NCBI GenBank assembly: GCA_029237695.1
Contig: CM055273.1
Span: 55,293,968-55,357,967 of the forward strand
Source: Conchocele bisecta
Taxonomy: Eukaryota; Mollusca; Bivalvia; Lucinida; Thyasiridae
DNA length: 64,000 nucleotides
Direction of reading: 5' to 3'
Made by a program: the position numbers and the translations under genes. Below the pieces are notes generated by a model. That model did no database searches, was not told where the DNA came from, and saw only the letters and a list, made by a program, of their open reading frames with translations. Every line of letters begins with the position of its first letter. The first letter of the stretch is position 1. Shown here piece after piece: positions 9,664-22,800 of the stretch.

Positions 9664-9850
9664 TACAGTGAGACCTCTCTAAACCTGGGGACCTCCTCTG
9701 TAAATCAGGCATTTGGTCACCGCAAAACAAGTATATGTGGTTTGCGATCATGGAACAGACGTTATCAACGGTGAGAGATGAGAATAAACACATAAAATGA
9801 AGCAGACATATATTGTATGCGGGTGTCCGGTTTAGAGAGGTTCTACTGTA
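9664..9850. mobile_element. Pogo/Tigger-like MITE (TACAGTGAGACCTCTCTAAA)
   Basis: Ends TACAGTGAGACCTCTCTAAA and GGTTTAGAGAGGTTCTACTG are inverted and bounded by TA. The end sequence resembles pogo-like Tc1/mariner non-autonomous elements. Relatives occur at 17773-17987 and near 53310 and 57950. Confidence 0.6.
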
Positions 9851-9917
9851 GATTTAGGGATGTTCTACTGTAGATTTTCACATTGTTAACATTTACATCA
9901 AGTTACTGTTAGTCTTC

Positions 9918-10135
9918 TGGGGGTCGTTTCACTAAGCTTTGTACAACTAAAATGTTTGTAAGTGCAAAATTATGAAATTTCACATTAACAATGTTTTGTT
10001 ATTGGATTTACATTTAATGAGCATAGGCTGCATATGCAGCCTATGCTCAATAAATGTAAATCCGTCAATTGAAATTTCCAGACGATCCTAAATTTGCACA
10101 TTTTAGTCGTACGAAGTTTAGTGAAACGGGCCCCT
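9918..10135. mobile_element. MITE family C, copy 2
   Basis: Same ends and same GAGCATAGGCTGCATATGCA core (about 10019-10050) as the copy at 9335. Confidence 0.85.
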
Positions 10136-10171
10136 GTATTGTTACAGTGATTAATTTGCATGTATTCATTC

Positions 10172-10599
10172 ACAGGGCTCCAGATAAGCTTTGTGTCTAA
10201 ATAGTAGTGTTACAATGTACTCCCTGATTTCAAATTAATTGTGTATTTTACTTTTACAAATGTATTATTGATTGTTATCCTTAATATTAAACATGTTAAA
10301 TAGGGAACAAATGATATACAAATTCCACCATTCACATATTTGAGTGTATTATTGCTTATTCACTTATTTATACTGTAATACAGTTGAAAATATACTTAGT
10401 GGAGCTGCAAAAAGCTTTTTGCAGCTCAACTAAGTACATTTTCATCTTTATTACAGTATTTCCCCTGCTCAATTTGAAAATCAATGCATATTTTCTCATT
10501 GCTGTGAGTATTTTGTACTTTCACTGTTGATAATAAATGCATATTCAGCTAAAATAACTGTGTAAAATACGCCAATACGCACCTTATCTGGAGTTCTGC
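10172..10599. mobile_element. CAGRGCTCCAGATAAG MITE, long form
   Basis: CAGGGCTCCAGATAAGC... at the left, CACCTTATCTGGAGTTCTG at the right, and an internal palindrome GAGCTGCAAAAAGC/GCTTTTTGCAGCTC at 10402-10427. It lies just upstream of the first p47 exon seen here. It is non-coding. Confidence 0.85.
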
Positions 10600-10643
10600 A
10601 TTCATCTTTTTTTTTTGCTTCATTTGTCCATCTCTTGTTGCAG

Positions 10644-10843
10644 TTAGCGATGGGAAGTTTCTATGAGGGAGACCCAGATGACGATGATATTGACACGGCC
10701 ATGACCGCCCCCGCCCTCGATGTAGGTGGGTCCAGGATACCACCACCAGTACCACCCACAGCACCTAGTGCAGGAGCTGCAGTAGTGGGCAGCGCCAGCC
10801 CCAAGAAGAGCAAGAAATCGAGCCCCAGTAAAGCACCTTCGAG
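10644..10843 (+). CDS. NSFL1C: p47 exon (UBA end, acidic and proline/lysine linker)
   Basis: Acceptor TCTTGTTGCAG, donor GAG|GTGAGC. It opens [19 protein letters not shown], which aligns with the end of the p47 UBA domain, and closes with a Lys/Ser/Pro-rich stretch. It ends in phase 2. Confidence 0.9.
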
Positions 10844-13800
10844 GTGAGCACGTGTGATCATGCAATGTGTGTCGTAGCTGTATGATAGCTATCTGCTATG
10901 AAAGTGTGACCTATAAAAGGCTCTTTAACAATTGAAAATAATTGTTTCTGGGCAACATTTTCTTCAAGAAATTGTATGAAATTTGCACTCGTTTTTGTCT
11001 CACCCACAATAGTGGAAAGTGAGACATTGTGGTCACATTTCCAGCGGCGGCGGTGTCTTAAACAATTTAGGACATAAACTTTGGACATAAGCAAGTTTCC
11101 CATATCTCTTGATCCGTTACTCTGATCATTACCAAACTTTATCAATAGCTTCCTCACATTGATAGATATCCATCCAGTGTCATTCGGGTGACCTTCAACT
11201 TGGTGACCTTAGCCTTTGTGGGACGTAAATTTTTGACATAGTCCATATTTCGCATATCTCTTGATACGTTAGTCAGAGATCCATACAAAACTTCATAAAT
11301 AGCTTTTGTCACCTTGATGTCATTCCGATGACCTTGACCGTCACCTTGGTATCCTTGACATTCTTGTCAATAATTGTGATGTACGTCCAAATGTTGAATA
11401 TCTCCAGTAGTCTATTTCACCAACATTGCCAAGTATACTTTCCTAGCAAAGTATACTTTCAGAGAGAAATTTTCAATTTTAGGATAAATTTATTAATTTT
11501 TATTATACTGAATTTATTACATTATCACAGCCATTTTGGCTGTGATAATATAATAAATTCAGTATAATAATTCTGCATAGTTTTAATCATCAAATATATG
11601 CAATCATTAGTTCTGTATGAAATAATGCATTTCGGGAAAAATAAATGATTACCGGTACTCCCTCAAAGTATACTTTGCAATTTTGATGAAATCGGCTACT
11701 GATCCGTTAGTCAGATCATTAGCAACTTCACCAATAGCTTCCTCACTTTGATGGCTGTTCACCCAGTGTTATTTGTGTGGCCTTGACCTTGGTGACCGTG
11801 ACCTTCGTGTCAATAATTTTTGACTTCCTCATATTGACCTTAGTGGCGATCACCTTGTTTAGTGGGTGAGACACTCCTGGGCGATCGCCTTGTTCACAAT
11901 TTTAGCCATCATTGAATATTCTACCTCTATGCACTGCTTTTATAAAATAATAAATTATTTTCACAACAAAAAGTCACACTTTTCACAAGAATAGAAAGCC
12001 GAAATCCTTCACGCCAATCTCTGTTCGAAAGACAGTGTATGACAACCAATGTTGGTTTTATTTCTCTAGACTATCAGTATGAATGCATAATCTTAAAGGT
12101 ACATGCCCACTCAGTACGCACAAACTGTTTCTAGGAATTAAATAAGTGTATAATTGTGTCACTATTCTACAATTTCTAACAATTACGAGTGCCCACTATA
12201 CAGATATAATCATTTAGTAATATTTATTTTACTGATTGTGATGCGCAGTGGTATCAGGCTGTTTTCATATGCAAATGAGGCGTGTTATTTTTTATACTAA
12301 TTAAATGCATCCCCTGAAAAAACAATATTTTCGACAGATTATAAAGTATGATCATTGCACATCCAAAAATAAATACATGTACAGAGAATAAATAGTAATG
12401 TCCGTTAACATTTTAAGGAAACACGGTTATCGCCCTGATATCAGTGATGAGTGTGGAAACTTGCGTCTGATTTGAATGTATATTAACCCTTTCCCTGATA
12501 GAGACGACTTTTCATGCCTCTGCAGAAGATTTCTTTTGAAAACATTGTGGGAAAAGGAGAAATTGCTTGTAACAAGCAATTTCTCCTTTTCCCACAATGT
12601 TTTCTACTCTATCAGATAATTTAACCATTGTTGGACCCAGCATTTCATTCTTTTATTCAGATGTTTTGGATTTGGACGAGTCGAAATATCGCAAAACAGG
12701 GAAAGGGTTAATGCCAATCAATATGTGGGGTAATGGTGAATGAATGTTTATTTTGCCTGAAAATTCCTCAGATGATGCCTTTGATATAAAGAACATTATG
12801 TACCCACTGAGTGGGCATGTACGACAAACATTGTGATGATAATATTGCTCAGATGTTTGGCCGCAGGTGGAATACTCAGACCTACACCTAGGACCCAGTA
12901 AATGACTCGGATAATGGCCCAGTCGAAAAGCATTACCGGTACCCCATCCACAGAAATGTGTGGGTGGTGTAAGGATTTTCAGATGGGTCATTTGCTGGGT
13001 CCGAGGTCCGAGGCTTCCCCCTATGATGTTTGGCCACAATACATGTGATATAACGTATTTATTCTAATAAACTCCCCTGGGGCTTTGCAAGTTGTGGGGA
13101 TCAAAACATGGAGAATAGGATCAAAATGTTATTTTCGCATACAAAAGCCATTTAAAATAATGTTTTAAAATGTTTTTGTATGTGAAAATAACATATTTAA
13201 ATATGTTATTTTCACATACAAATATGCAAACGTATGTTATTTTCACATACAAAAGCCATTTAAAACAATGTTTTAAATGGCTTTTCTATGTGAAAATAAC
13301 ATATTTAGAATACAAATATGGGAGGGGGCTACTATTAGAATAAATACGGTACATTGGAAAATAAGGTGCACTGCATCAGTCTATAAATGATTCACCGCAG
13401 GTTTGCTACTATAGACAGCATGCGGAAGGCCGAGCACAAAGACTCGAGCAGTGAAGACGAGGGTCAGGCCTTCTATGCCGGAGGCTCCGAGACGAGGTAC
13501 AGGGGCAGAGCTCCAGATAAGTTTTGTATCTAAAGAGTATTATACCCCCAGATTTCAAATTCAATACGTACGGTACATGGCCTGAAAATAGTAGCTTTTA
13601 CCAGTAGGTCCAGGACCTAACAAGGAAAAAAATGAAAGGTCCAGTGCTGTTTTCAGGTCCTATGCTTATTTTCCTTTTACAAATATATTATTGATTTTCT
13701 TTCTTATTAAATAGTGAACAGTGAAGGCCTCATCCAGTATTCCCGCGACTTTTCCAAGTTTATATCTCCGATAAATTCCACAAAAAGGCCATTCATTCCT

Positions 13801-16800
13801 TATAATTCCAGCATTTGAAATAAATTCATCAAGAAAATGTGATTATTTTCCGTTTTCTTAAGAATTATTTTAACTGCGCCTCACGGTTACGGAAAGTAGT
13901 TCGGCGTGGGAGTGTACTGGGATATAAATTTTGGACAGAGACTTGCTACGGGCCAATCAAATGTTACAGAATTGTGTAAATATTTTTGTGCTGGAATTAT
14001 TGGGGTACATATAGTTGCCAACCTGTCCGTCCGCCCATCTTCATATGCTTATTATTCATCATCCATATTTTCATTCTGTGGCCGACTCATGTGGCCCCTG
14101 TGCCCAAGGTCAAAGTCAAATGACCAGATGACATAGAAGTTTGCATTAAAATTGTGTTCGAGTTGAAATCTTTGGGTACCTACTATCTCTGTTACCGTAA
14201 GTCGAATTGGCTTGAAACTTCCAATGCTCACTAATCATCGTCCATACTTTCATTCTGTGGCCCACTCATGCGGCCCATGTGCCCAAGCAACATCAAGGTC
14301 ATATAACGTAGAACTTTTTCTTACAGTTTTTTTTGGCGTTAATGTTTTTGAGTGTTACTGATTTCTTGTATTTCATAGGTTTCATTGTTAATTACCTATC
14401 TCTGTAGCCGATTTCATCAAAATTGCAAAGTATACTTATCTAGCAAAGTATACTTTGAGGGAGTAATCATTTATTTTTCCCGAAATACATTATTTCATAT
14501 AGAACTAACCACTGCATTATATTTGATGCTTAAAAGTATGCAGAATTATTATACTGAATGTATTACATTATCACAGCCAAAATGGCTGTGATAATGTAAT
14601 AAATTCAGTATAATAAAAATTAATAAATTTATCCTAAAATTGAAAATTTCTCCCTCAAAGTATACTTTGCTAGATAAGTATACTTTGCAATGTTGGTGAA
14701 ATAGGCTACAGATGTCTGTTCATGATTGCACAGCACACACCTGTGTCCTGAGGTGCTGAATGCCAGAAATACAGTGCTCTTGAAACTGGACACCCAGAAA
14801 ACCTTTTCTCTCTGGCCATAATGCCTATTAACCCTTTCACCCCTAAATAACTGGAATGGATTTTGATATGTTAATTTTGCAATATGATAATTGGCCCTTT
14901 GAAATTGTGTCCAGTTGTATGATTAGAAATTTGCAAGGTACACAATTACTGTACAGAGCTCCAGTTAAGGTGCGTAATTTGGAGGTAAATTTCTTATTTC
15001 TCCATCAAAAATGGCAAGTTGGGAGTGCTTTAGAATCGTCTCAATGAGACGATTCTAAAGGACTCCCAACTTGCCATTTTTGATGAAGAAATAACAAAGT
15101 TTCACCCCAAGTTGGTCAAATTACGCTTAACTGGAGCTCTGCTACAGTAGCATGCATGTATTTAGAATGTGGTGCTGTTCATTTGATTTATATTCACATA
15201 TTATATACATTACGTTTTACAGATTTGAATAACTTTTCCATAATCAGGGATTCCGCTGGGGAAAATAAAAAAATCGCCACTTCAAAAAATTGGCGATAAA
15301 AAAATACAATTTTCGAAAAAGATTTTTTTTTTTATTATTATTTTTTCCGAAAATTGTATTTTTTTATCCCCAATTTGTTTATTTTTATCGCCAGCGGAAT
15401 CCCTACATAATTATGTCTTTTACAGTGGACAACAAATTATGGGTCCGGGGAAGAAGAAGAATGTGGCAGGAGCTTTATTCAAGTCAGCTAAGGAGTGAGT
15501 ATTGTAAATGTTGTAGTTGATAAGATGCTGTAGTGACTACAAAAGATGGGTTACGTCAAGGACAGAGCTCCAGATAAGCTTTGTGTCTAAAGCGTACTCT
15601 ACCCCCTGATTTCAAAATCATTGCATATTTTACTTTTACTAAGTAGTATCAACTATTAAAGTAAATTTTCAACTTTATTACAGTATTTTCACTACTCAAT
15701 TTGACAATCAATGCGTATTTTCGTATTGTTGTGACTATTTTGTACTCCCACTTTTGATAATCAATGCGTCTTCTGCTAAAAGAAGTGCGTAAAATACACC
15801 AATACGCACCTTATCTGGAGCTCTGGTCACAACCACAAACATGTGTACTACCAAGGGAAGTAACTTTGTGTGATCTTCCATTGCCACAGTCACGGGGCGG
15901 AGGAGGTAGAAGGGGACAGGGAGGAGCAAGAGAAACCGAGGAGAACCTCGGCATTCCGGGGCTCCGGTTACCGGTTAGGGGACACCGAAGAGGAGGTCCC
16001 GGAAATGGTGCAGGGACAGCAACCTCGCGTGGGCAGGAAAAAGGTAGGCCTGGAATATAGTGTTTCTGTAGTGGTCATTGGAGGTGAAAAAATAGAGAAT
16101 AATAGGTTAGTGCCGTGAATGGGTAAAATATCTGGCAAGGCTCAGGAAACGGGATGGGCGAGGCTCTGCTGAGCACATCCCGTTTCCGTGCCGCGCCAGA
16201 TATTTTTTCCCATTCATGGCACTAACCTACTATTCTATTTATTCCGTCAACACCTACAAATGGCTGTAAAATGCAAAAATATAACCCCAGCCACCGCACA
16301 TATTCATACGCAGTGATTAGGTCGTATTGACAGGATATCAAAAATGTTTCACGGCACCATGTTTCACGGCACATGCGCACTTTGTTGACGGGATAATATA
16401 ATGCATGAGACATGTATGTTTATCACACTAAACAGAAGTACTCTTTTCATGATTTATTCATCATAATTGACTCCATGGCAAATGGGTGCTTGTTGTTACT
16501 CTGCTGGTTAAATTAGCATCTAATTCACTTTAAATACTGTACTGGAACATTGTCATACATGAATGAAAATTTACTGCAATTGTTTTAATTTCTTCAGCTT
16601 GTTATTTAACTAGCTTGGTTTTATTTGCAGTGTGTAATAAGTTTATAAGCCTAAATTGTCATAGCAACATCATTTCACATAATAGCGTCTACATTTCAGG
16701 TAGATTGTGTATTAAAACTGTGGAAGGACGGGTTCAGTGTGGACGATGGTCCTCTACGTGACTTCAAGGATGTGACGAACAAAGGTTTTCTCGAGTCCGT

Positions 16801-19800
16801 ATCGAATGGTGAGGTGCCTCAGGAGCTGATACGAGAGGCGAAGGGAGGGGAGGTGAATCTCAACATGGAGGATCACAGAAACGAGGACTACGTCAAACCA
16901 AAACAACCCATTAAAGCTTTCACTGGGGAGGGACATACGTTGGGAAGGTAGGTGGGGAAAACTTTGCTATGTATTATCTTGTTTTAACAAGTCTGATAAG
17001 TGAAGGGCTCCATGTAAAGATATGCAGACAGGAAAATGTTCACTGTTTACACAAGTCGGTGAAAGTTTTAGGCGTCAGTGGAAGAAGGGGGCCAACTCCC
17101 TCATTCAGTGGAAGAAGGGGGGTTACTCCATGAGGGAATTAGCCCCCCTTCTTCCACTTGGCCCCAGGGATGGGTTGTGGTCTAAAGGTTAGACAAACTG
17201 GATTTTCAGATGTACCATATGTTGTGGGTTCAATGCCCACCCAAGGCATGAAATGAAAAATACTTTCATAGTACATGTATTTTCATCTCACTCGTCTACA
17301 GGACCTCGTCTACTTTCTCTAAACTTTGTACGACCAAAATGTTTATAAGTGCAAAATTATTTCATTTATAGCAATGTTTTCTTGTAAACAATTATTGGAT
17401 TTACATTTATTGAGCATAGGCTGCGTATGCAGCCTATGCTCAATAAATGTTAATCCATCAATTGAAATTTACAGACGATCCTAAATTTGCACTTACGAAC
17501 ATTTTAGTCGTACAAAGTTTAGTGAAACGGCCACGTGAGCTGTTACTGGGACTTTAAACCCATTCACTTTTCCACTTTCACCAACTGAATATCTATCAGT
17601 GAAAGTCCTGATCACATGTACCTTAAGCCCTATTTGTTAGTCACATACACATATATAGAAGATAATTGATATGTTGACGTTGTATGTATCAACCAGTCAC
17701 GTACTTTATTAAATTAAAAAAAAATCAGCGTAAATATTAATTGAATTCCAAGGAATTTGTGTTATTCCACTATACAATGGAACCTCTCTAAACCGGACAC
17801 TAATAAAATGGTGTTATTTTTTATGAGTTTATGAGGTCATTTAACTCCGGTGATAATGTCTGTTTGTGATCGCATAGCACACAACTGTGGCTCAGAATGA
17901 TCAAATGCCTGATTTACAGTGAATCCTCTCTAAGCCAGACACCCTGGGGACCTCCCAGGGTGTCCGGTTTAGACCGGTTCACTGTATATACTGATAGACT
18001 GTCATAAACTGGGGAGATAATTTGGTAACACTCTCCTCTATAACTGTTCCTGGGAACACACTCGTGAAATGATAATCCTATCATGATTATTCTAATTTCA
18101 GGGCTGAATGTATACATTTTATTCTCTATGTAAATATTCAGTTCTGATTTTGGGATTTCCCCCTCATACATACAGGGGAAATGCATGATTCTACCCCGTT
18201 AACCCGGCCTAAATGATGTTAGCTGTTGACAGGCCGTTAAACACCATTAAATAAACATTTAGTTATCTCCCCTTGTTTACTGGCTATGCCTATGCGTATA
18301 TTTTGACCTTCGGCATTCTTGTTGTTTTAGTCCCGTGCCGATGTTGGTGACATCGACGCCGTCCCCTCCGTCAGCCACACCCCAGAGTGGGGCACGGTCC
18401 ACTGTGACGGTGGACAATTCCCAGCCATCTACCAGTATACAGATACGACTTGCCGACGGAACGAGGTTAGACGGGAACATTAACCGTTAGAATCAGGGAC
18501 ATGGAAATTGTCGTCTACTGTTGTTTTGTGCTCTTTCGCAATAAAAATGTGGTTTAACCCTTTCAAAACCACTGGCCTGTATAGTGGTATTGGCAAACAG
18601 GGTAGATCCAGATGAGCCGGCTCATGACAAGGCGTCTCATCAGGATCTGCCCTTTTTGCAAGTAATTTTCACAAATTCACACATTTTCGGAAATTAACAA
18701 GGATGAAAGGGTGAACTCTTAGAATCATTCTTGGAACGTCGGCTGAGAAAAGGTATCTTACAACATTTGCAATGTTTCAGTTGTACATCTTGTTCATTTT
18801 CACACCATTGGAAAGAATACTAATCGGTTTGCCGAAGACAGTAAGACATATTCAGTGAATAAATGGCAAACAGCATATGCCCTGATCAGACTGCGTGGAT
18901 GTTCAGGCTGATCTGGGACTATGCTGGTCACAAGCGTCGTAGGGCACATTTTCTCAGCGGCAGCCCACCCATTTCATGTTTGTTTGCAGTTCACATTTCA
19001 TGTTCGTGTTCTGCTTTCCAGATTGGTGGGGAAGTTTAATTTGTCGCACAAAGTGGGTGATATCAGAAGACATATAAATACGTATCCTTTTGTCACATGC
19101 TACGCTATATAAGTATAAATAGGATTAGCGAGGCCACATGTGGTGCTCTCGGATCCAAAAAATGTTGTTTTTAGCCGCCAAAAGAGACACACAAACAGTC
19201 ACAGGCCCTGATAGAGTATTATTATTATATAATACAGAGCTCCAGATAAGATGCGTATTGGCGTATTTTACACAATTATTTTAGCTGAATACGCATTGAT
19301 TATCAAAAGTGGGAGTACAAATTACACACAGCAATGTGAAAATACGCATTGATTTTCAAATTGAGTAGTGAAAATACTGTCATAAAGTTGAAAATTCACT
19401 TAGTTGAGCTGCAAAAAATGTTTAACTTTATTATATTTTTAGCTCACCTGAGCGAAGCTCATGTGAGCTATTGTTATCGCAATGTGTCCGTCGTCCGTCG
19501 TCGTCCGTGAACATTTTCAAACGTCTTCTCCTCGATAACCATTGGTCCTATAGTCACCAAACTTCATGGTCATGGTCCTTAGGTAGGGGGATTGCAAAAT
19601 TGTTAAAATGACGTCATTATGTAATCCAAGATGGCCGCCGTCTAAAAATAGCACAAATTCTTCAAAAGTCTTCTTCTCAAGAACCGCCAACCGCATTTCG
19701 ACAAAACTTGGTAGGAATGATCGATGTACAATGCTCTTTCAAAGTTGTTAAAATGGTGACCCCGGGGTCAAAAATGGACGTTTTGGGGTTAAATTTTATT

Positions 19801-22800
19801 TTTGACCGAATATGGTCATGTCATATATCAAATTGAAGGTATCAATGAGGCGATCACTCTGGTGCAGTCTTTGTCGAATCGGATTGTTATGTCATCCAAG
19901 ATGGCCACCAAAAGGTCGTTCTTTTATTAGAGATTTCAAAATTCTTCTTCACATGAACCGCTTGGCCCATGGTAGCAAAACTTAAAAGTTATGGTCCATG
20001 GGTGAAGCTTTTTCAGATTTGTTAAAATGGAGGTCATCGCTAATCCAAGATGGCGGTCATCTAAAGATAGCATAAATTCTTAAAAAATCTTCTTCTCATG
20101 AACCGCTAGCCGGATTTCGACGAAACTTGGTAGGAATGATCGATGTACAATGCTCTTTCAAAGTTGTTAAAATGGTGACCCCGGGGTCAAAAATGGGCGT
20201 GGCCTGTGGAGTCAAATTGGGGTCAAATTTTATTTTTGACCAAATATGGTCCTGTTATATATCAAATCGAAGGTATCAATGAGGCGATCACTCTGGTACA
20301 TTTTGTTGTCGAAATCGGATTGTTATGTCATCCAAGATGGCCGCCGAAATGTCAAAATGTTCTTTTATTAGAGATTTCAAAATTCTTCTTCACATGAACC
20401 ACTTGGCCCATGGTAGCCAAACTTAAAAGTTATGGTCCATGGGTGAAGCCTTTTCAGATTTGTTAAAATGGAGGTCATCGCTAATCCAAGATGGGCACCG
20501 TCTAAAAATAACATAAATTCTTAAAAAATCTTCTTCTCTTGGTAGGAATGATCGATTTACAATGCTCTTTCAAAGTTGTGAAAATGGTGACCCCGGGGTC
20601 CAAAATGGGCGTGGCCCGTGGGGTCAAATTGAGGTCAAATCTTATTTTTGACCGAATATGCTCATGTCATATATAAAATTGAAGGTATCGATGAGGCGAT
20701 TGCTCTGGTGCAATATTTGTCGGAATCGGATGATTATGTCATCCATGATGGCCACCAAAAGGTCCATTTATTCAAGATTTTGAACGTCTTTTTCTCAGGA
20801 ACCACATGGCCGATGCTGGCAAAACTTCATAGGAAGTTAAGATCCTTGGGTGAAGCATTTTCAGATTTGGTAAAATGACAGTCATCGCTTGAACCAAGAT
20901 GACCGCCATCTAAAAATAGCACAATTTTTTTAAGAACACATGAATTCAATGTCACATTCTCCTCTGATGTTCATGGAGTCAGGTGAGCGAATTAGGGCCA
21001 TCATGGCCCTCTTCTTTATCATTTGTTCCCTATTTAGGAATGAAGAAAATCAATAATCCATTTGTAAAAGTAAAATACGCAATGATTTTGAAATCAGTGG
21101 GTGTAGTACGCTTTAGACACAAAGCTTATCTGGAGCTCTGATAATACTACACATTCGCCAATCTGTGTGCATCCTATATTTCCTTATTTCCAGCAAAATG
21201 TAGGTTTCATCGAAATAACACAAAAACAGCTAAATCTACGAGAACAGCAACATCGGCAGGTGTTGCTATTCAATTTTCCGGAGTGTCTGCACTTTATCGC
21301 GTCAAAATCGCTTCACTAGTTGCCGAGATATTAAATAAAGTATGGTCTGACTTTTTCTTTAATACCTGATTCAGTGCATCCCATCCAAATAACAGGTGCC
21401 CATGACATACTATACCCACCGTGAGTAGGCATCGACGAACGTATATTGTTAACTGCAACACTGATTAATAGAACAGACCATGTTATATATTCATGGGTGT
21501 ATATTCTGACCATGTATGAGGTGCAGTCATAAAGTTTGCGGACTTTCTTGATAAAACGCTTAATATACCTGCCACATTGATCTTCATACGACATTTACAT
21601 CTGGTCAAATTGAATTGATTTGAAAATAAGAAAATACTTTCCGACAATCCATTCACACGTAATGTGTGACCATAGCAACGAAATAACGTCACTACAGAGC
21701 AGTTGAAATATCCAACATTTCATGAAATACGTGTGTTTCGAGTTGCATAGTTGTGCAGAGTATATGGTACATGACTCGGAGCTCCAGTTAAGGTGCGTAA
21801 TTTGATCAACTTTCGTTATTTCTTCGCCAAAATTTGCAAGTTGGGAGTGCTTTAGAATCGTCTCAATGAGACGATTCTAAAGCAATCCAAATTTGCCATT
21901 ATTCGTGAAGAAATAAGAAAAATACCCAGAAAATTTGGTCCAATTACGCACCTTAACTGGAGCTCTGGAGCCCGTTTCACTAAACTTCGTACGACTAAAA
22001 TGTTCATAAGTGCAAATTTAGGATCGTCTGGAAGCTTCAATTGATGGATTTACATTTATTGAGCATAGGCTGCATATGCAGCCTATGCTCAATAAATGTA
22101 AATCCAATAATTATTTACAAGAAAACATTGTTAATGTGACATTTACAGACTATCATAATGTTGCACTTACGAACATTTTAGTTGTAAGAAGTTTAGTGAA
22201 ACGGCCCCCGGATGACTAACTGTACTGCTCTGTTTCCACTGAAGAAATGTCTGAACTATTCTATGGCACAGTTTTGACTTTGCACGTTTGCAAACAAGCG
22301 TATTATGTACCATGGATGCTGGTAGTGCATGGAAAGTTATGTAAAAAAATTGTGACGTCGCGTCACTGGACGGAGCAACATTCCGCGGTTATTTCCGTGT
22401 TTGGCTGCCTGGTGACTTCAACTGAGATTTGTGCGTTCTGATACCGTGGCATAATATTGTCACATGTCTATTATACATGTATGCTGAAGTTTTTACGGAG
22501 TTTTAATCCAGGACGGATAGCATCACGTATTGAATGACATAATATACGAAAACAACAGGTAACCAAACATGCGCTATGTACATTAGCTATGTAAGTGGCA
22601 CTCCATCGAAATTAATTGTAGCATTGCATGAAAATACTTACATACAGTCGAGCACAGGTATCTCGAACATCGGTATCTCGATGATAACCTCTATCTCGAT
22701 GATTCGCTAAAGTCCCGAATTATGTCGTTATTTGTTTAATATAAATTTCCTCGGCTATCTCAAACATGCCCTATCTCGTATATGTTCTCTATCTCGACTG

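Larger units (their letters stand above)
10844..13400 (+). other. p47 intron filled with repeats
   Basis: No coding sequence. Contents are listed separately: a ~0.9-kb repeat bounded by GTCTCACCCAC / GTGGGTGAGAC motifs (about 10995-11895) with a nested MITE, a TACATGCCCACTCAGTA element (12094-12822) with a nested palindrome, and an inverted cluster at 13085-13320. Confidence 0.7.

Noticed and set aside
17166..17280. tRNA gene
   Set aside because: A- and B-box-like motifs are present but the acceptor and anticodon stems do not pair; judged a SINE head. The same holds for 26765-26870 and 43735-43855.
19437..21013. Coding LINE fragment
   Set aside because: No reverse transcriptase or endonuclease motif in any frame; the small ORFs are repeat units.
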